DNA from: Candidatus Saccharimonadota bacterium
GTDB lineage: Bacteria; Patescibacteriota; Saccharimonadia; Saccharimonadales; Saccharimonadaceae
NCBI GenBank assembly: GCA_002861585.1
Contig: PJQJ01000005.1
Coordinates: 11,142 to 34,700 of the forward strand
DNA length: 23,559 bases
Direction of reading: 5' to 3'
Positions 7,854 to 14,891 of the stretch are shown one piece after another. A program made the position numbers and the translations under genes. Position 1 is the first letter of the stretch; each line of letters starts with the position of its first letter. The notes beneath the pieces were generated by a model. The model was not told the origin of the DNA and did not search any database. It saw nothing but the letters and a program-made list of their open reading frames with translations.

Positions 7854-7970
7854 TTAACCTTGCCTCTGCTTGTTCTTAGGTTTTTTCTTGTTGATAACAT
7901 ACAAGCGGCCTTTTCGGCGCACAAGCTGGTCATCGGGGCTGATTTTTTTCACACTGGCACGAACTTTCAT
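7854..7970 (-). CDS. rpmJ: 50S ribosomal protein L36, zinc-free form
   Basis: This 38-codon gene lies in the gap between infA and rpsM. It reads MKVRASVKKI, then SPDDQLVRRKGRLYVI, and ends KNKQRQG, matching L36 across its length. In the zinc form the positions after KKI hold CDKC-type ligands; here they are SPDDQ, and no cysteine occurs anywhere, so this is the C-minus paralogue type. The stop is 3 nt before rpsM. Infrequently annotated because of its size, but the family match is unambiguous. Confidence 0.95.
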   Translation of the reverse strand: MKVRASVKKISPDDQLVRRKGRLYVINKKKPKNKQRQG

Positions 7971-7999
7971 GAAGTTGTGTAATCTCCCTTACCCTTTAA

Positions 8000-8224
8000 T
8001 TAATCCTTTAAGCGGAAGCTGATTCTACCCTTTGTAAGATCATAGGGGGTTAACTCAACTTCTACCTTATCGCCTGGTACGAGACGAATATAATGCTTTC
8101 GCATTTTACCCGATACGTGTGCGATGATCGTATGTCCATTTTCAAGTTCAACGCGAAACTGAGCGTTTGGTAACGCTTCAACTACCTTGCCGTTCAGCTT
8201 GATTACTTCCTTGTCTTTGGCCAT
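8000..8224 (-). CDS. infA: Translation initiation factor IF-1
   Basis: IF-1 (74 aa) is an S1-type OB-fold protein that occupies the A site during initiation. It has the expected pattern: NGKVVEALPNAQFRVELENGH (strands 1-2), HVSGKMRKHYIRLVPGDKVEVELTPYDLTKGRISFR, ending RLKD. It heads the alpha-type operon. The ATG has no Shine-Dalgarno. The proximal promoter predicts a leader of only about 9 nt, and a distal promoter one of about 100 nt. adk and map, often located between secY and infA, are missing. Confidence 0.97.
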   Translation of the reverse strand: MAKDKEVIKLNGKVVEALPNAQFRVELENGHTIIAHVSGKMRKHYIRLVPGDKVEVELTPYDLTKGRISFRLKD

Positions 8225-8239
8225 AAGTTACAAGGTGTA

Positions 8240-8268
8240 ATTATACATGACAAGAGAACAACTGTAAA
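8240..8268 (-). promoter_or_regulatory. Proximal promoter of the infA operon with palindrome over the -35 box
   Basis: On the minus strand TTTACA (8263-8268), a 17-nt spacer and TATAAT (8240-8245) fit a sigma-70-type promoter closely. The transcript would start about 9 nt before the infA ATG. A 14-bp inverted repeat AACTGT-AA-ACAGTT (8260-8273) covers the -35 box and could be a repressor site, but this is only inferred. Confidence 0.75.
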
Positions 8269-8331
8269 CAGTTATTTAAAGAGAAATGGCAGCGTATAGC
8301 TCATTGATACGCGCAACATACAGTGACTCTT

Positions 8332-8360
8332 ACTATAAGCCTTGCCCTTTTCGTCGTCAA
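8332..8360 (-). promoter_or_regulatory. Distal promoter upstream of infA
   Basis: On the minus strand TTGACG (8355-8360), a 17-nt spacer and TATAGT (8332-8337) match the sigma-70 consensus well. The predicted start near 8325 gives a leader of about 100 nt before infA. This leader includes a GCGTAT/ATACGC inverted repeat (8292-8297 with 8307-8312) and a 15-codon reading frame (8272-8319) without a Shine-Dalgarno. Confidence 0.6.
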
Positions 8361-8393
8361 GCCCCAGCCCATCACTAGCTAGTGTCAGATCAC

Positions 8394-8421
8394 AAAAGAA
8401 CGCCCTTACGAGCGTTCTTTT
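8394..8421 (-). terminator. Terminator after secY
   Basis: A 10-bp stem AAAAGAACGC (8394-8403) pairs with GCGTTCTTTT (8412-8421) across an 8-nt loop, 19 nt after the secY stop. The T-run on the minus strand is short (four T). It separates the rplC-secY unit from the infA unit. Confidence 0.8.
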
Positions 8422-8440
8422 ATGAGTACACTATCGCATC

Positions 8441-9853
8441 CTAGTAATCGTCGTACGTCACCATGAGGGCACGAGAGTTGATCTGACGGAGCGCTTCTAG
8501 GGCAACCGAAACAACAATCAAAAGCCCAGTACCACCAAGAGCTAAATTAGTTGCAGCGATACCTAACTGAGCAAAAACATACTCGGATATAAAAGGCAGG
8601 ATAGCAATCAAACCAAGCGTCAGGGAACCGAAAAATGTTAGGCGATTAACAATACTGGACAGATACTTTTCAGTCTGTTTGCCAGGACGAATATCAGAGA
8701 TAAATCCACCCTGCTTTTGAAGGTTCTCAGCTATCTCTGCTGAGTTAAAGACAATACCTGTATAGAAGTACGTAAACAGTACGACCAGAATAAAGTACGC
8801 AACTGGATAGATAAATGCAACTGGATCACCGGTGGCAAATGTATTACCACCTGGCGTCTGGAACCATAAGACTAATTTCTGGCCTATCTCAGACCACCGC
8901 TCGCTACCCGTAGAGACGAGGAGTTGACCAATAAACGCCGGCAGCGCCAAGAACGCAACCGCGAAGATAACAGGAATCACACCAGCGGTAATTAACTTTA
9001 CCGGTAGGATACTCGTCACTCCACCATAAGCGCTACTACCCTGAACGCGTTTTGCGTAATTAATCTGAATAACACGTTGGGCTTCGTTGATCTTTACGAT
9101 TAGGTATAGCGCAAGCAGCGCAATAGTACCTATGACGAGCGTTAAGTAGAATGCAAATTCATTTACTGGCAAGGTGAACCAGTTAAAGATATTTAGACGG
9201 CTCTCAGGATTTGACACATTAGTAAGGCTGCTGAAGACCGAGCCGAGTGTGGAAGGCAATTGAGAGATAATACCAGCAAAGATAAGCAGTGAAATACCAT
9301 TACCAACGCCCTGCTCTGTAATAATCTCACCTAACCACATTAGCAGCATTGCACCAGCCGTCATTGCAGTAACAGATACGATCCACGTTGCTAGGGTTGT
9401 TTCAGCGAGGACAGCAGAGTTTCCCGCAAGGACCGTCTGGCGCAGAATAAAAATAAATGCAATTGACTGCATGATTGCTAATGGAAGCGTCATAATACGC
9501 GTCCATTGGTTGATCTTACGTCGACCGCTCTCGCCATCCTTGTGCAACTCCTCCAAACGTGGGATTGCTTTTGTCAGTAGCTGGCTAATAACTGAGGCCG
9601 TGATGTACGGCGACAGACCAACAAGCACAATAGAAAAGCTTGCAAGTGCACCACCCGAGAGAAGATTGAGAAAGCCACCGAAGTCTGTCGACTGGACGAC
9701 ATTGTCAATCACCTCTTTTAATTGCGTTGGCTCAGCCAACGGCACCGGGACGAATGCCAAAAATCGGTACACCACAACAAGGGCAAAAACAGTTAGTAGA
9801 CGTTTTTGCATGTCTCGACTCTTTAATGATCGAAATATGGTTTTCCAGTTCAT
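8441..9853 (-). CDS. secY: Protein translocase subunit SecY
   Basis: SecY (470 aa) is the channel of the Sec translocon in the cytoplasmic membrane. Ten hydrophobic segments are spread along the sequence. Family marks include RLLTVFALVVVYRFLAFVPVP at TM1, the plug-region GGALASFSIVLVGLSPYITASVISQLL (about residues 66-92), the GEIITEQGVGNGISLLIFAGI segment (about 175-195) and RPGKQTEKYL near 385-395. It would export the signal-peptide proteins of this window. The 66-nt gap after rplO contains an ACACC/GGTGT hairpin (9861-9876) whose loop holds the GGGGAG part of the only Shine-Dalgarno candidate. Confidence 0.97.
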   Translation of the reverse strand: MNWKTIFRSLKSRDMQKRLLTVFALVVVYRFLAFVPVPLAEPTQLKEVIDNVVQSTDFGGFLNLLSGGALASFSIVLVGLSPYITASVISQLLTKAIPRLEELHKDGESGRRKINQWTRIMTLPLAIMQSIAFIFILRQTVLAGNSAVLAETTLATWIVSVTAMTAGAMLLMWLGEIITEQGVGNGISLLIFAGIISQLPSTLGSVFSSLTNVSNPESRLNIFNWFTLPVNEFAFYLTLVIGTIALLALYLIVKINEAQRVIQINYAKRVQGSSAYGGVTSILPVKLITAGVIPVIFAVAFLALPAFIGQLLVSTGSERWSEIGQKLVLWFQTPGGNTFATGDPVAFIYPVAYFILVVLFTYFYTGIVFNSAEIAENLQKQGGFISDIRPGKQTEKYLSSIVNRLTFFGSLTLGLIAILPFISEYVFAQLGIAATNLALGGTGLLIVVSVALEALRQINSRALMVTYDDY

Positions 9854-9919
9854 TTTTTTGACACCCTCCCCGGTGTTAGTTGGGTTGTTTTAAGTAGCAG
9901 GTAACGACGAGTAGTTAGA

Positions 9920-10396
9920 CTACTTTTCGTCGTCTTTCTGCTTTGAGCCTTCCTTTAATGGTACTGCAACTTTTTCAAAAGTACCACCAGCTTTTGTAAC
10001 AGCTTCTACGACACTAGCAGATGCAGCCTGAACCTTTAGGGTAACAGCAGCAGTAAGTTCACCGCGAGCGATAATTTTTACTGTGTGATGAGGAGTCGCA
10101 ATAAGACCAGCCTCGAAGAGTGTTACGTTATCAGCAGTCTTGCCACCAAAAGCTTCAAGATCTTCAAGATAGACAACTTGAGCTGGGGTACGAAGACTCC
10201 TGAATCCCTTCAGCTTAGGGATACGCTGCATAAGAGATCCCTGTCCACCCATGAAGGTAGCACCGATCTTCTTACCTGTACGCGCTTTTTGACCCTTTGT
10301 ACCGCGACCAGCCGTCTTACCTTGACCGGCACTGATACCGCGTCCAACCCGCTTACGATCACGGTTTGGAGTTGCTTGTAGTTCGTGATATTTCAT
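9920..10396 (-). CDS. rplO: 50S ribosomal protein L15
   Basis: L15 (158 aa), a late 50S assembly protein. The Gly/Arg/Lys-rich N terminus RVGRGISAGQGKTAGRGTKGQKARTG and the GGQGSLMQRIPKLKGF segment are diagnostic. A strong AAAGGAG lies before the ATG. It starts 3 nt after the rpsE stop, in the place where rpmD (L30) lies in most bacteria, so L30 is absent from its usual locus. A short charged tail ends the protein. Confidence 0.97.
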   Translation of the reverse strand: MKYHELQATPNRDRKRVGRGISAGQGKTAGRGTKGQKARTGKKIGATFMGGQGSLMQRIPKLKGFRSLRTPAQVVYLEDLEAFGGKTADNVTLFEAGLIATPHHTVKIIARGELTAAVTLKVQAASASVVEAVTKAGGTFEKVAVPLKEGSKQKDDEK

Positions 10397-10399
10397 TCC

Positions 10400-10975
10400 C
10401 TACTCCTTTGTCTTCTGGCTTGCAGCCTTTTTAGTTGCACTAGCAGGTGGATTAACCCATTGGTCAGCAGGAACAAGACTACGAAGAGCTTCGATGGTTG
10501 CGTAAGCAATGTTTACCTTGTTTGTTGATCCAAGTGATTTACTGAGCAGATTGTTAATACCAGTGAGTCCGATAACTGACCGAACAACACCACCGGCAAT
10601 AATACCGGTACCAGGCGCAGCAGGTTTTAGCATTACACGAGCACCGCTAACTTTTACTTCTACTTCGTGTGGAATGGTTGTGTTTACAACCGGGACAGTA
10701 ATGAGGTTCTTTTTGGCAGCATCAGTTGCCTTTGCAACAGCAGCCTGAACATCAGCTCCCTTAGCAACACCAACACCAATACGGTTTTTCTTATCGCCGA
10801 CAGCAACAAGTGCCTTAAAGCGGAAACGTCGTCCACCCTTTACAACACGTGAAACACGGTCGATGTTAATAACGAATTCTTCAAAAATTTTCTCTTCTTT
10901 AGGCGCTTGCTGTGCACGATCCTGATTACGGCCGCGAGGAGCACGCTTTTGTTGAGTTGTCGCATTTTCAGCCAT
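10400..10975 (-). CDS. rpsE: 30S ribosomal protein S5
   Basis: S5 (191 aa) acts in decoding fidelity and mRNA unwinding. The double-stranded RNA-binding-like N domain (VVKGGRRFRFKALVAVGDKKNRIGVGVAKG) and the C domain (LKPAAPGTGIIAGGVVRSVIGLTGI) are intact. It has a basic N-terminal extension of about 30 residues (ATTQQKRAPRGRNQDRAQQ) and a Lys-rich C-terminal tail compared with E. coli. GGAG lies 8 nt before the ATG. Confidence 0.97.
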   Translation of the reverse strand: MAENATTQQKRAPRGRNQDRAQQAPKEEKIFEEFVINIDRVSRVVKGGRRFRFKALVAVGDKKNRIGVGVAKGADVQAAVAKATDAAKKNLITVPVVNTTIPHEVEVKVSGARVMLKPAAPGTGIIAGGVVRSVIGLTGINNLLSKSLGSTNKVNIAYATIEALRSLVPADQWVNPPASATKKAASQKTKE

Positions 10976-10977
10976 AA

Positions 10978-11331
10978 TTAGAACTCCAATCCTTCCTTAC
11001 GCGCAGCTTCGGCGAGTGCTTGTAAACGACCAGCATATTGACGACCATTACGATCGAATACAACAGCGCTTACTTTTGCCTTCTTTGCCTTTTTGGCAAC
11101 TTCAGTTCCTACCCAAGCAGCTTTTTCTTTCATTGATCCCGTTGCCTTTGCTCCAACAGTAGTTGAGCTGGCAATTGTTTGCTTTGTATCATCATTGATA
11201 ATCTGTGCTGATACATGCATGTTGCTGATAAACACAGTAAGACGTGGACGGACGTCCGTACCGTGAATGTGTGAACGAACACGGTTCTTACGCAGACGGC
11301 GATTGAGTAATTTTGTAGCTAACTTATTCAT
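10978..11331 (-). CDS. rplR: 50S ribosomal protein L18
   Basis: L18 (117 aa) binds 5S rRNA. Matching segments are RLRKNRVRSHIHGTDVRPRLTVFISNMHVSAQIINDD and the C-terminal VVFDRNGRQYAGRLQALAEAARKEGLEF. It lies between rplF and rpsE with 2-nt spacers on both sides, consistent with translational coupling. Confidence 0.97.
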   Translation of the reverse strand: MNKLATKLLNRRLRKNRVRSHIHGTDVRPRLTVFISNMHVSAQIINDDTKQTIASSTTVGAKATGSMKEKAAWVGTEVAKKAKKAKVSAVVFDRNGRQYAGRLQALAEAARKEGLEF

Positions 11332-11333
11332 GA

Positions 11334-11867
11334 TTACTTACCTGTCTTTCCAGCTTTACGGATAATAACCTCATCTGTGTACCTAAAGCCCTTACCCTTA
11401 TATGGTTCAGGCTTTTTAAGTGCACGGATTTCGGCTGCAACCTGTCCAACCTGCTGCTTGCTAATACCAGCAACGGTAATAACATTCTTTTCAACAGTGA
11501 GGGCAACACCTTCTGGTGCTTTAAAGGTAACAGGATGGGAAAATCCAAGACCCATTTCAACCTGCTGGCCACCGCCATTCATACGGAAACCGACACCGTT
11601 TAGCTCGAGTTTCTTCTCGAAGCCTTGAGTAACACCGATTACCATATTGTTAATAAGTGCACGCATAAGACCGTGCTGAGATCGGGATAGCTTCTCATCG
11701 CTTTTGCGAGTTACTATTACTTGTCCATCCTCAACCGTAAGGTTGATCTCAGGCAACACGAACTGACTGAGTGATCCCTTAGGACCCTGTACAGTAACAG
11801 TACCGTTGTCGACCGTGATTGTCACACCCGAAGGGATCGTAACTGGTAGTTTTCCGATTCGACTCAT
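11334..11867 (-). CDS. rplF: 50S ribosomal protein L6
   Basis: L6 (177 aa) sits near the factor-binding site. It begins MSRIGKLPVTIPSGVTITVD and has the C-terminal L6 signature KKPEPYKGKGFRYTDEVIIRKAGKTGK. Two duplicated L6 folds are present. Its ATG follows the stop of the 35-codon membrane microprotein gene by 2 nt. Confidence 0.97.
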   Translation of the reverse strand: MSRIGKLPVTIPSGVTITVDNGTVTVQGPKGSLSQFVLPEINLTVEDGQVIVTRKSDEKLSRSQHGLMRALINNMVIGVTQGFEKKLELNGVGFRMNGGGQQVEMGLGFSHPVTFKAPEGVALTVEKNVITVAGISKQQVGQVAAEIRALKKPEPYKGKGFRYTDEVIIRKAGKTGK

Positions 11868-11869
11868 GT

Positions 11870-11977
11870 CTACTTCTCTTTCTTATTCTTATTATTCTTA
11901 AGGGACTCCACTTCAGACATTGCATACAGCGAAAAGACAAATGCCATGATCGCGAATGTAAATGCTATGCCTTCCAC
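11870..11977 (-). CDS. 35-aa single-TM microprotein inside the spc operon
   Basis: A 119-nt gap between rpsH and rplF contains a 35-codon frame starting with GTG at 11975-11977. AAGGG overlapping the rpsH stop lies 6 nt before the GTG, an optimal ribosome-binding site. The stop is 2 nt before the rplF ATG, so the frame fills the gap almost exactly. The product has a short acidic start (MEG), one hydrophobic helix (about residues 4-20) and a basic, Asn/Lys-rich tail (LKNNKNKKEK). The charges predict N-out, C-in topology. The spc operon of model bacteria has no gene here. The function is unknown; secY lies downstream in the same operon, but a link to translocation is speculation. Confidence 0.65.
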   Translation of the reverse strand: MEGIAFTFAIMAFVFSLYAMSEVESLKNNKNKKEK

Positions 11978-11986
11978 TTTTATCCC

Positions 11987-12388
11987 TTAGTAAATCTTAC
12001 AAATTAATTCACCGCCAAGGCGCTCTTTGATCGCTCGTTGACCGGTCATAACACCTTTAGATGTACTGACGAGGATAACACCACGACCACTCTTTACCTT
12101 AGGGATTTCACTAACGCCAGCGTATACACGACGACCAGGCTTTGAAACACGTTCGATTTCAGTAATGTTTGCGTTTTCACCCGGTTTTGCGATAGTGACC
12201 ACCAAAATTTGTCGTGGCTTTGCGTCTCTCACTTCAACAGAAGAGAGGTACTTAACGCTTGCTAGTTCGCGAGCGATAGTCTCTTTAATCTTACTGTATG
12301 GCATTTCGATCTCGTTCTTGCCAACATTGATAGCGTTGCGGATACGAGTCAGCATGTCGGCGATTGGATCAGATGATTGTAATGACAT
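11987..12388 (-). CDS. rpsH: 30S ribosomal protein S8
   Basis: S8 (133 aa) is a central-domain 16S rRNA-binding protein and, in E. coli, the repressor of the spc operon. It begins SDPIADMLTRIRNAINVGKNEIEMPYSKIK and ends with the family motif GRGVILVSTSKGVMTGQRAIKERLGGELICKIY. It follows rpsN with a short spacer, the usual order. Confidence 0.97.
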   Translation of the reverse strand: MSLQSSDPIADMLTRIRNAINVGKNEIEMPYSKIKETIARELASVKYLSSVEVRDAKPRQILVVTIAKPGENANITEIERVSKPGRRVYAGVSEIPKVKSGRGVILVSTSKGVMTGQRAIKERLGGELICKIY

Positions 12389-12404
12389 TTCTTCTTTCTC
12401 CTTT

Positions 12405-12674
12405 CTACCAACTAGATTTTGTTACGCCAGGGATCTCGCCCTTGCTTGCTAATTCACGGAATGAAATACGGCTAAGACCGAAACGACGCATGTAAGCGCG
12501 GGGACGGCCAGTTAGTACATCACGGTTCTTCCAGCGAGTCGGGCTTGAGTTACGTGGTAACTTAGCAAGACCCTCTTGATCACCTGCTGCTTTTAGTTCA
12601 GCACGTTTTGCAGCGTACTGCAGAATCATCTTCTGGCGCTTTGCATCACGAGCTACGATAGATTTCTTTGCCAT
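12405..12674 (-). CDS. rpsN: 30S ribosomal protein S14, zinc-free form
   Basis: S14 (89 aa) belongs to the 30S head. It matches the longer, Cys-free type: MAKKSIVARDAKRQKMILQYAAKRAELK at the N terminus, then SSPTRWKNRDVLTGRPRAYMRRFGLSRISFRELASKGEIPGVTKSSW. The zinc form is about 61 aa with two CxxC motifs, and none is present here. The start codon overlaps the rplE stop by one base (TAATG). Confidence 0.97.
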   Translation of the reverse strand: MAKKSIVARDAKRQKMILQYAAKRAELKAAGDQEGLAKLPRNSSPTRWKNRDVLTGRPRAYMRRFGLSRISFRELASKGEIPGVTKSSW

Positions 12675-13261
12675 TAACGCTTCTCCTCTTTCTCAAACGG
12701 CATACCGAACTTTTCTAATAGTGTACGAGCATGAGCTGGTTCCTGCGCACTAATTGCGAAGGTTACCTGTAGGCCATGAGCAACTTGTGTATCCTCGAAG
12801 TTTAGTTCTGGGAAGATAGATTGCTCAACAATACCAAGGTTATAGTTACCACCCTTATCAAATGCAGTTGTACTAATACCGTGAAAGTCTCGTACGCGAG
12901 GTAATGAAATGTTAACAAGACGGTCAAGGAACTCATACATACGAGCACCACGCAGTGTCACACTAACACCAACACGGTTCATTCCAGCACGAATCTTGAA
13001 AGACGCGATACTTTTTCGAGCCATGCGATCAACTGGTTGTTGACCAGTAATTTTGCGCAGTGTGTTAACGACGACTTCGTGATGACGCTTGTCATCTTTG
13101 TTCTTGCCGATACCGACAGAAACAACAATCTTATCAAGACGAGGCACCTGGTTTACATTTTCCAGCTGCAACTCATCTTTCAGCTCGACCACCAAGCGCT
13201 CATTGTAGAGCTGCTTCAAGCGTGGCTGAACTGATTCAACAGAAGCTGTCTTGGTAGCCAT
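12674..13261 (-). CDS. rplE: 50S ribosomal protein L5
   Basis: L5 (195 aa) binds 5S rRNA in the central protuberance. Family segments include LDKIVVSVGIGKNKDD, the ITGQQPVDRMARKSIASFKIRAGMNRVGVSVTLRGARMYEFLDRLVNISLPRVRDFHGIS core and the FPELNFEDTQVAHGLQVTF region. TAATG overlaps join it to rplX before and rpsN after. Confidence 0.97.
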   Translation of the reverse strand: MATKTASVESVQPRLKQLYNERLVVELKDELQLENVNQVPRLDKIVVSVGIGKNKDDKRHHEVVVNTLRKITGQQPVDRMARKSIASFKIRAGMNRVGVSVTLRGARMYEFLDRLVNISLPRVRDFHGISTTAFDKGGNYNLGIVEQSIFPELNFEDTQVAHGLQVTFAISAQEPAHARTLLEKFGMPFEKEEKR

Positions 13262-13602
13262 TATTTAATCTCCTTGTTCTTAAGTGCCCGTGCAACACGC
13301 ACTTTTGCACCATCTTTAGTGGTTGCGTAACCAACGCGACTAGTCGCGCTCGTCTTATCGTCAACAACAAGAGCAACTTTGCTGATGTTCATAGGAATAT
13401 GAACATCTTTCGTACCACCACGTGGGTTTAACTGGTTAGGTTTAATGTGTCGCTTGACGACACCAATACCATCAATTAAAACGGCACTTTGTTTCGGTAG
13501 TACGCTCAGCACCTTACCGGTCTCCCCCTTGTGAGCTCCAGTTTGGACCTTCACAAGATCACCCTTCTTAATCTTCATAGTACCTGGTTGGTTTGCTGCC
13601 AT
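13261..13602 (-). CDS. rplX: 50S ribosomal protein L24
   Basis: L24 starts 50S assembly. The KOW motif region MKIKKGDLVKVQTGAHKGETGKVLSVLP is clear, followed by VKRHIKPNQLNPRGGTKDVHIPMNISKVALV. I chose the ATG at 13600-13602 (113 aa). It lies one base after the rplN stop and has GGAGG 9 nt upstream. A longer reading from 13632 would start inside rplN, and an internal ATG at 13578 would give the minimal family start. Confidence 0.95.
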   Translation of the reverse strand: MAANQPGTMKIKKGDLVKVQTGAHKGETGKVLSVLPKQSAVLIDGIGVVKRHIKPNQLNPRGGTKDVHIPMNISKVALVVDDKTSATSRVGYATTKDGAKVRVARALKNKEIK

Positions 13603-13603
13603 A

Positions 13604-13972
13604 TTAGAGTACCTCCGGCGCAAGGCTAACAATCTTCATGTAGCCTGAGTCACGTAGTTCACGAGGAACTGGACCAAACACACGAGTAGCCTTAGGGTTT
13701 TTATCATCGTTGATAATTACTGCAGCGTTTTCGTCAAAACGGATGGTTGATCCGTCTTTACGCTGAATCTTATCAGTCGTTCGAACAACAACGGCCTTTA
13801 CAACGCTCTTTTTCTTCACGTTTCCGGTAGGATTCGCGGATTTAACGCTGGCAACAATAATGTCACCAACACGAGCGTAGCGGCGACCTGTGCCGCCAAG
13901 TACACGAATACAAAGGATTTCGCGTGCTCCACTGTTGTCTGCAACTTTGAGGCGAGATTCCTGTTGAATCAT
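13604..13972 (-). CDS. rplN: 50S ribosomal protein L14
   Basis: L14 (122 aa) forms intersubunit bridges and binds the silencing factor RsfS in other bacteria. It begins MIQQESRLKVADNSGAREILCIRVLGG and ends VFGPVPRELRDSGYMKIVSLAPEVL, full-length family ends. GGAGG close to its stop serves rplX. Confidence 0.97.
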   Translation of the reverse strand: MIQQESRLKVADNSGAREILCIRVLGGTGRRYARVGDIIVASVKSANPTGNVKKKSVVKAVVVRTTDKIQRKDGSTIRFDENAAVIINDDKNPKATRVFGPVPRELRDSGYMKIVSLAPEVL

Positions 13973-13973
13973 C

Positions 13974-14246
13974 TTAGACCTCCTCTTCCTTTAGCTCAAT
14001 GCTAGCGTGACCGGTTTCAACGATACGATCTAGCTTGAACTTTTTGCGAGCACTGATAGGACGAGTCTCAACAATCTCTACGCGGTCACCCACGTGTGCT
14101 TCGTTGGCATCGTCATGTGCTGCAAACTTTTTAGTCACCGTGTACTGCTTGCCATAAACAGGGTGAGTTTCGCGGCGAGTAACACTCACTACGATCGTCT
14201 TATCCTGGACATCAGAGGTCACGGTACCGACTAAACGCTTAGCCAT
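13974..14246 (-). CDS. rpsQ: 30S ribosomal protein S17
   Basis: S17 (90 aa) is an OB-fold primary 16S rRNA-binding protein. The segments RLVGTVTSDVQDKTIVVSVTRRETHPVYGKQYTVTKKFAAHDDANEAHVGDRVEIVETRPISARKKFKLDRIVE cover the whole family; the C-terminal charged tail is short. It lies between rpmC and rplN with 1-nt spacers. Confidence 0.97.
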   Translation of the reverse strand: MAKRLVGTVTSDVQDKTIVVSVTRRETHPVYGKQYTVTKKFAAHDDANEAHVGDRVEIVETRPISARKKFKLDRIVETGHASIELKEEEV

Positions 14247-14247
14247 A

Positions 14248-14454
14248 TTACTTTTCCTCCTTAGCCGCAGTTGCTTGCTGCTTCATAACAGTTAGCAGTT
14301 TTGCGATATCGCGGCGAGTATTACTAATTGATCGAGGGTTAGCTAGCTCACCACTGTGCAGTGATCGCTTTTGCTCTACAAGCTCTGCGCGCTTCTGGGC
14401 TAGCAGAGTCTGCAGTTCCTCGGTTGTCTTTGTTAAGAGTTCGGAAGCTTTCAT
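14248..14454 (-). CDS. rpmC: 50S ribosomal protein L29
   Basis: L29 (68 aa) is a two-helix protein at the exit tunnel where trigger factor and SRP dock. The pattern MKASELLTKTTEELQTLLAQKRAELVEQKRSLHSGELANPRSISNTRRDIAKLLTVM is typical. It lies between rplP and rpsQ in the conserved order, with single-base spacers on both sides. Confidence 0.96.
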   Translation of the reverse strand: MKASELLTKTTEELQTLLAQKRAELVEQKRSLHSGELANPRSISNTRRDIAKLLTVMKQQATAAKEEK

Positions 14455-14455
14455 A

Positions 14456-14869
14456 CTACGCTTCCTCCCGCTTTACGAAACGACAGCGTACAGGTAGCTT
14501 GTGGCTCGCAAGACGCATTGCTTCGCGAGCAACCTCTTCTGTTACACCCTTCATTTCAAACATAACAGTGCCGGTTTTCACCTTTGCTACGAAGAATTCT
14601 GGGTTACCTTTACCGCTACCCATCTTTACGTCCTGTGGCTTACGAGTCACAGGAGTATGAGGGAAGATACGGATCCAGATTTTACCACCACGCTTTACGT
14701 AACGAGTCATTGCCTGACGAGCAGATTCAATTTGTCGTGACGTAATGCGCTCATTAGTGAGGCTCTGTAAGCCGTAATCTCCAAAGGCAACGTAGTTAGA
14801 GCGGGTTGCAACACCCTCATTCTTGCCCTTTCGGACTTTTCGGAACTTGGTTTTCTTAGGTAATAGCAT
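14456..14869 (-). CDS. rplP: 50S ribosomal protein L16
   Basis: L16 (137 aa) lies at the A-site and 5S interface. It begins MLLPKKTKFRKVRKGKNEGVATRSNYVAFGDYGLQSL and has the IFPHTPVTRKPQDVKMGSGKGNPEFFVAKVKTG region and KLPVRCRFV near the end. A 22-nt gap separates it from rpsC, the largest spacer in this part of the operon. Confidence 0.97.
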   Translation of the reverse strand: MLLPKKTKFRKVRKGKNEGVATRSNYVAFGDYGLQSLTNERITSRQIESARQAMTRYVKRGGKIWIRIFPHTPVTRKPQDVKMGSGKGNPEFFVAKVKTGTVMFEMKGVTEEVAREAMRLASHKLPVRCRFVKREEA

Positions 14870-14891
14870 AATTTATCTCCAGACGCCCAAC

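Noticed and set aside
10396..10400. Search for a hidden rpmD (L30) gene
   Set aside because: Only 3 nt are available between rpsE and rplO, so no gene can fit.
11324..11578. 84-aa minus-strand frame overlapping rplF
   Set aside because: Out-of-frame reading of L6, which matches its family from end to end.
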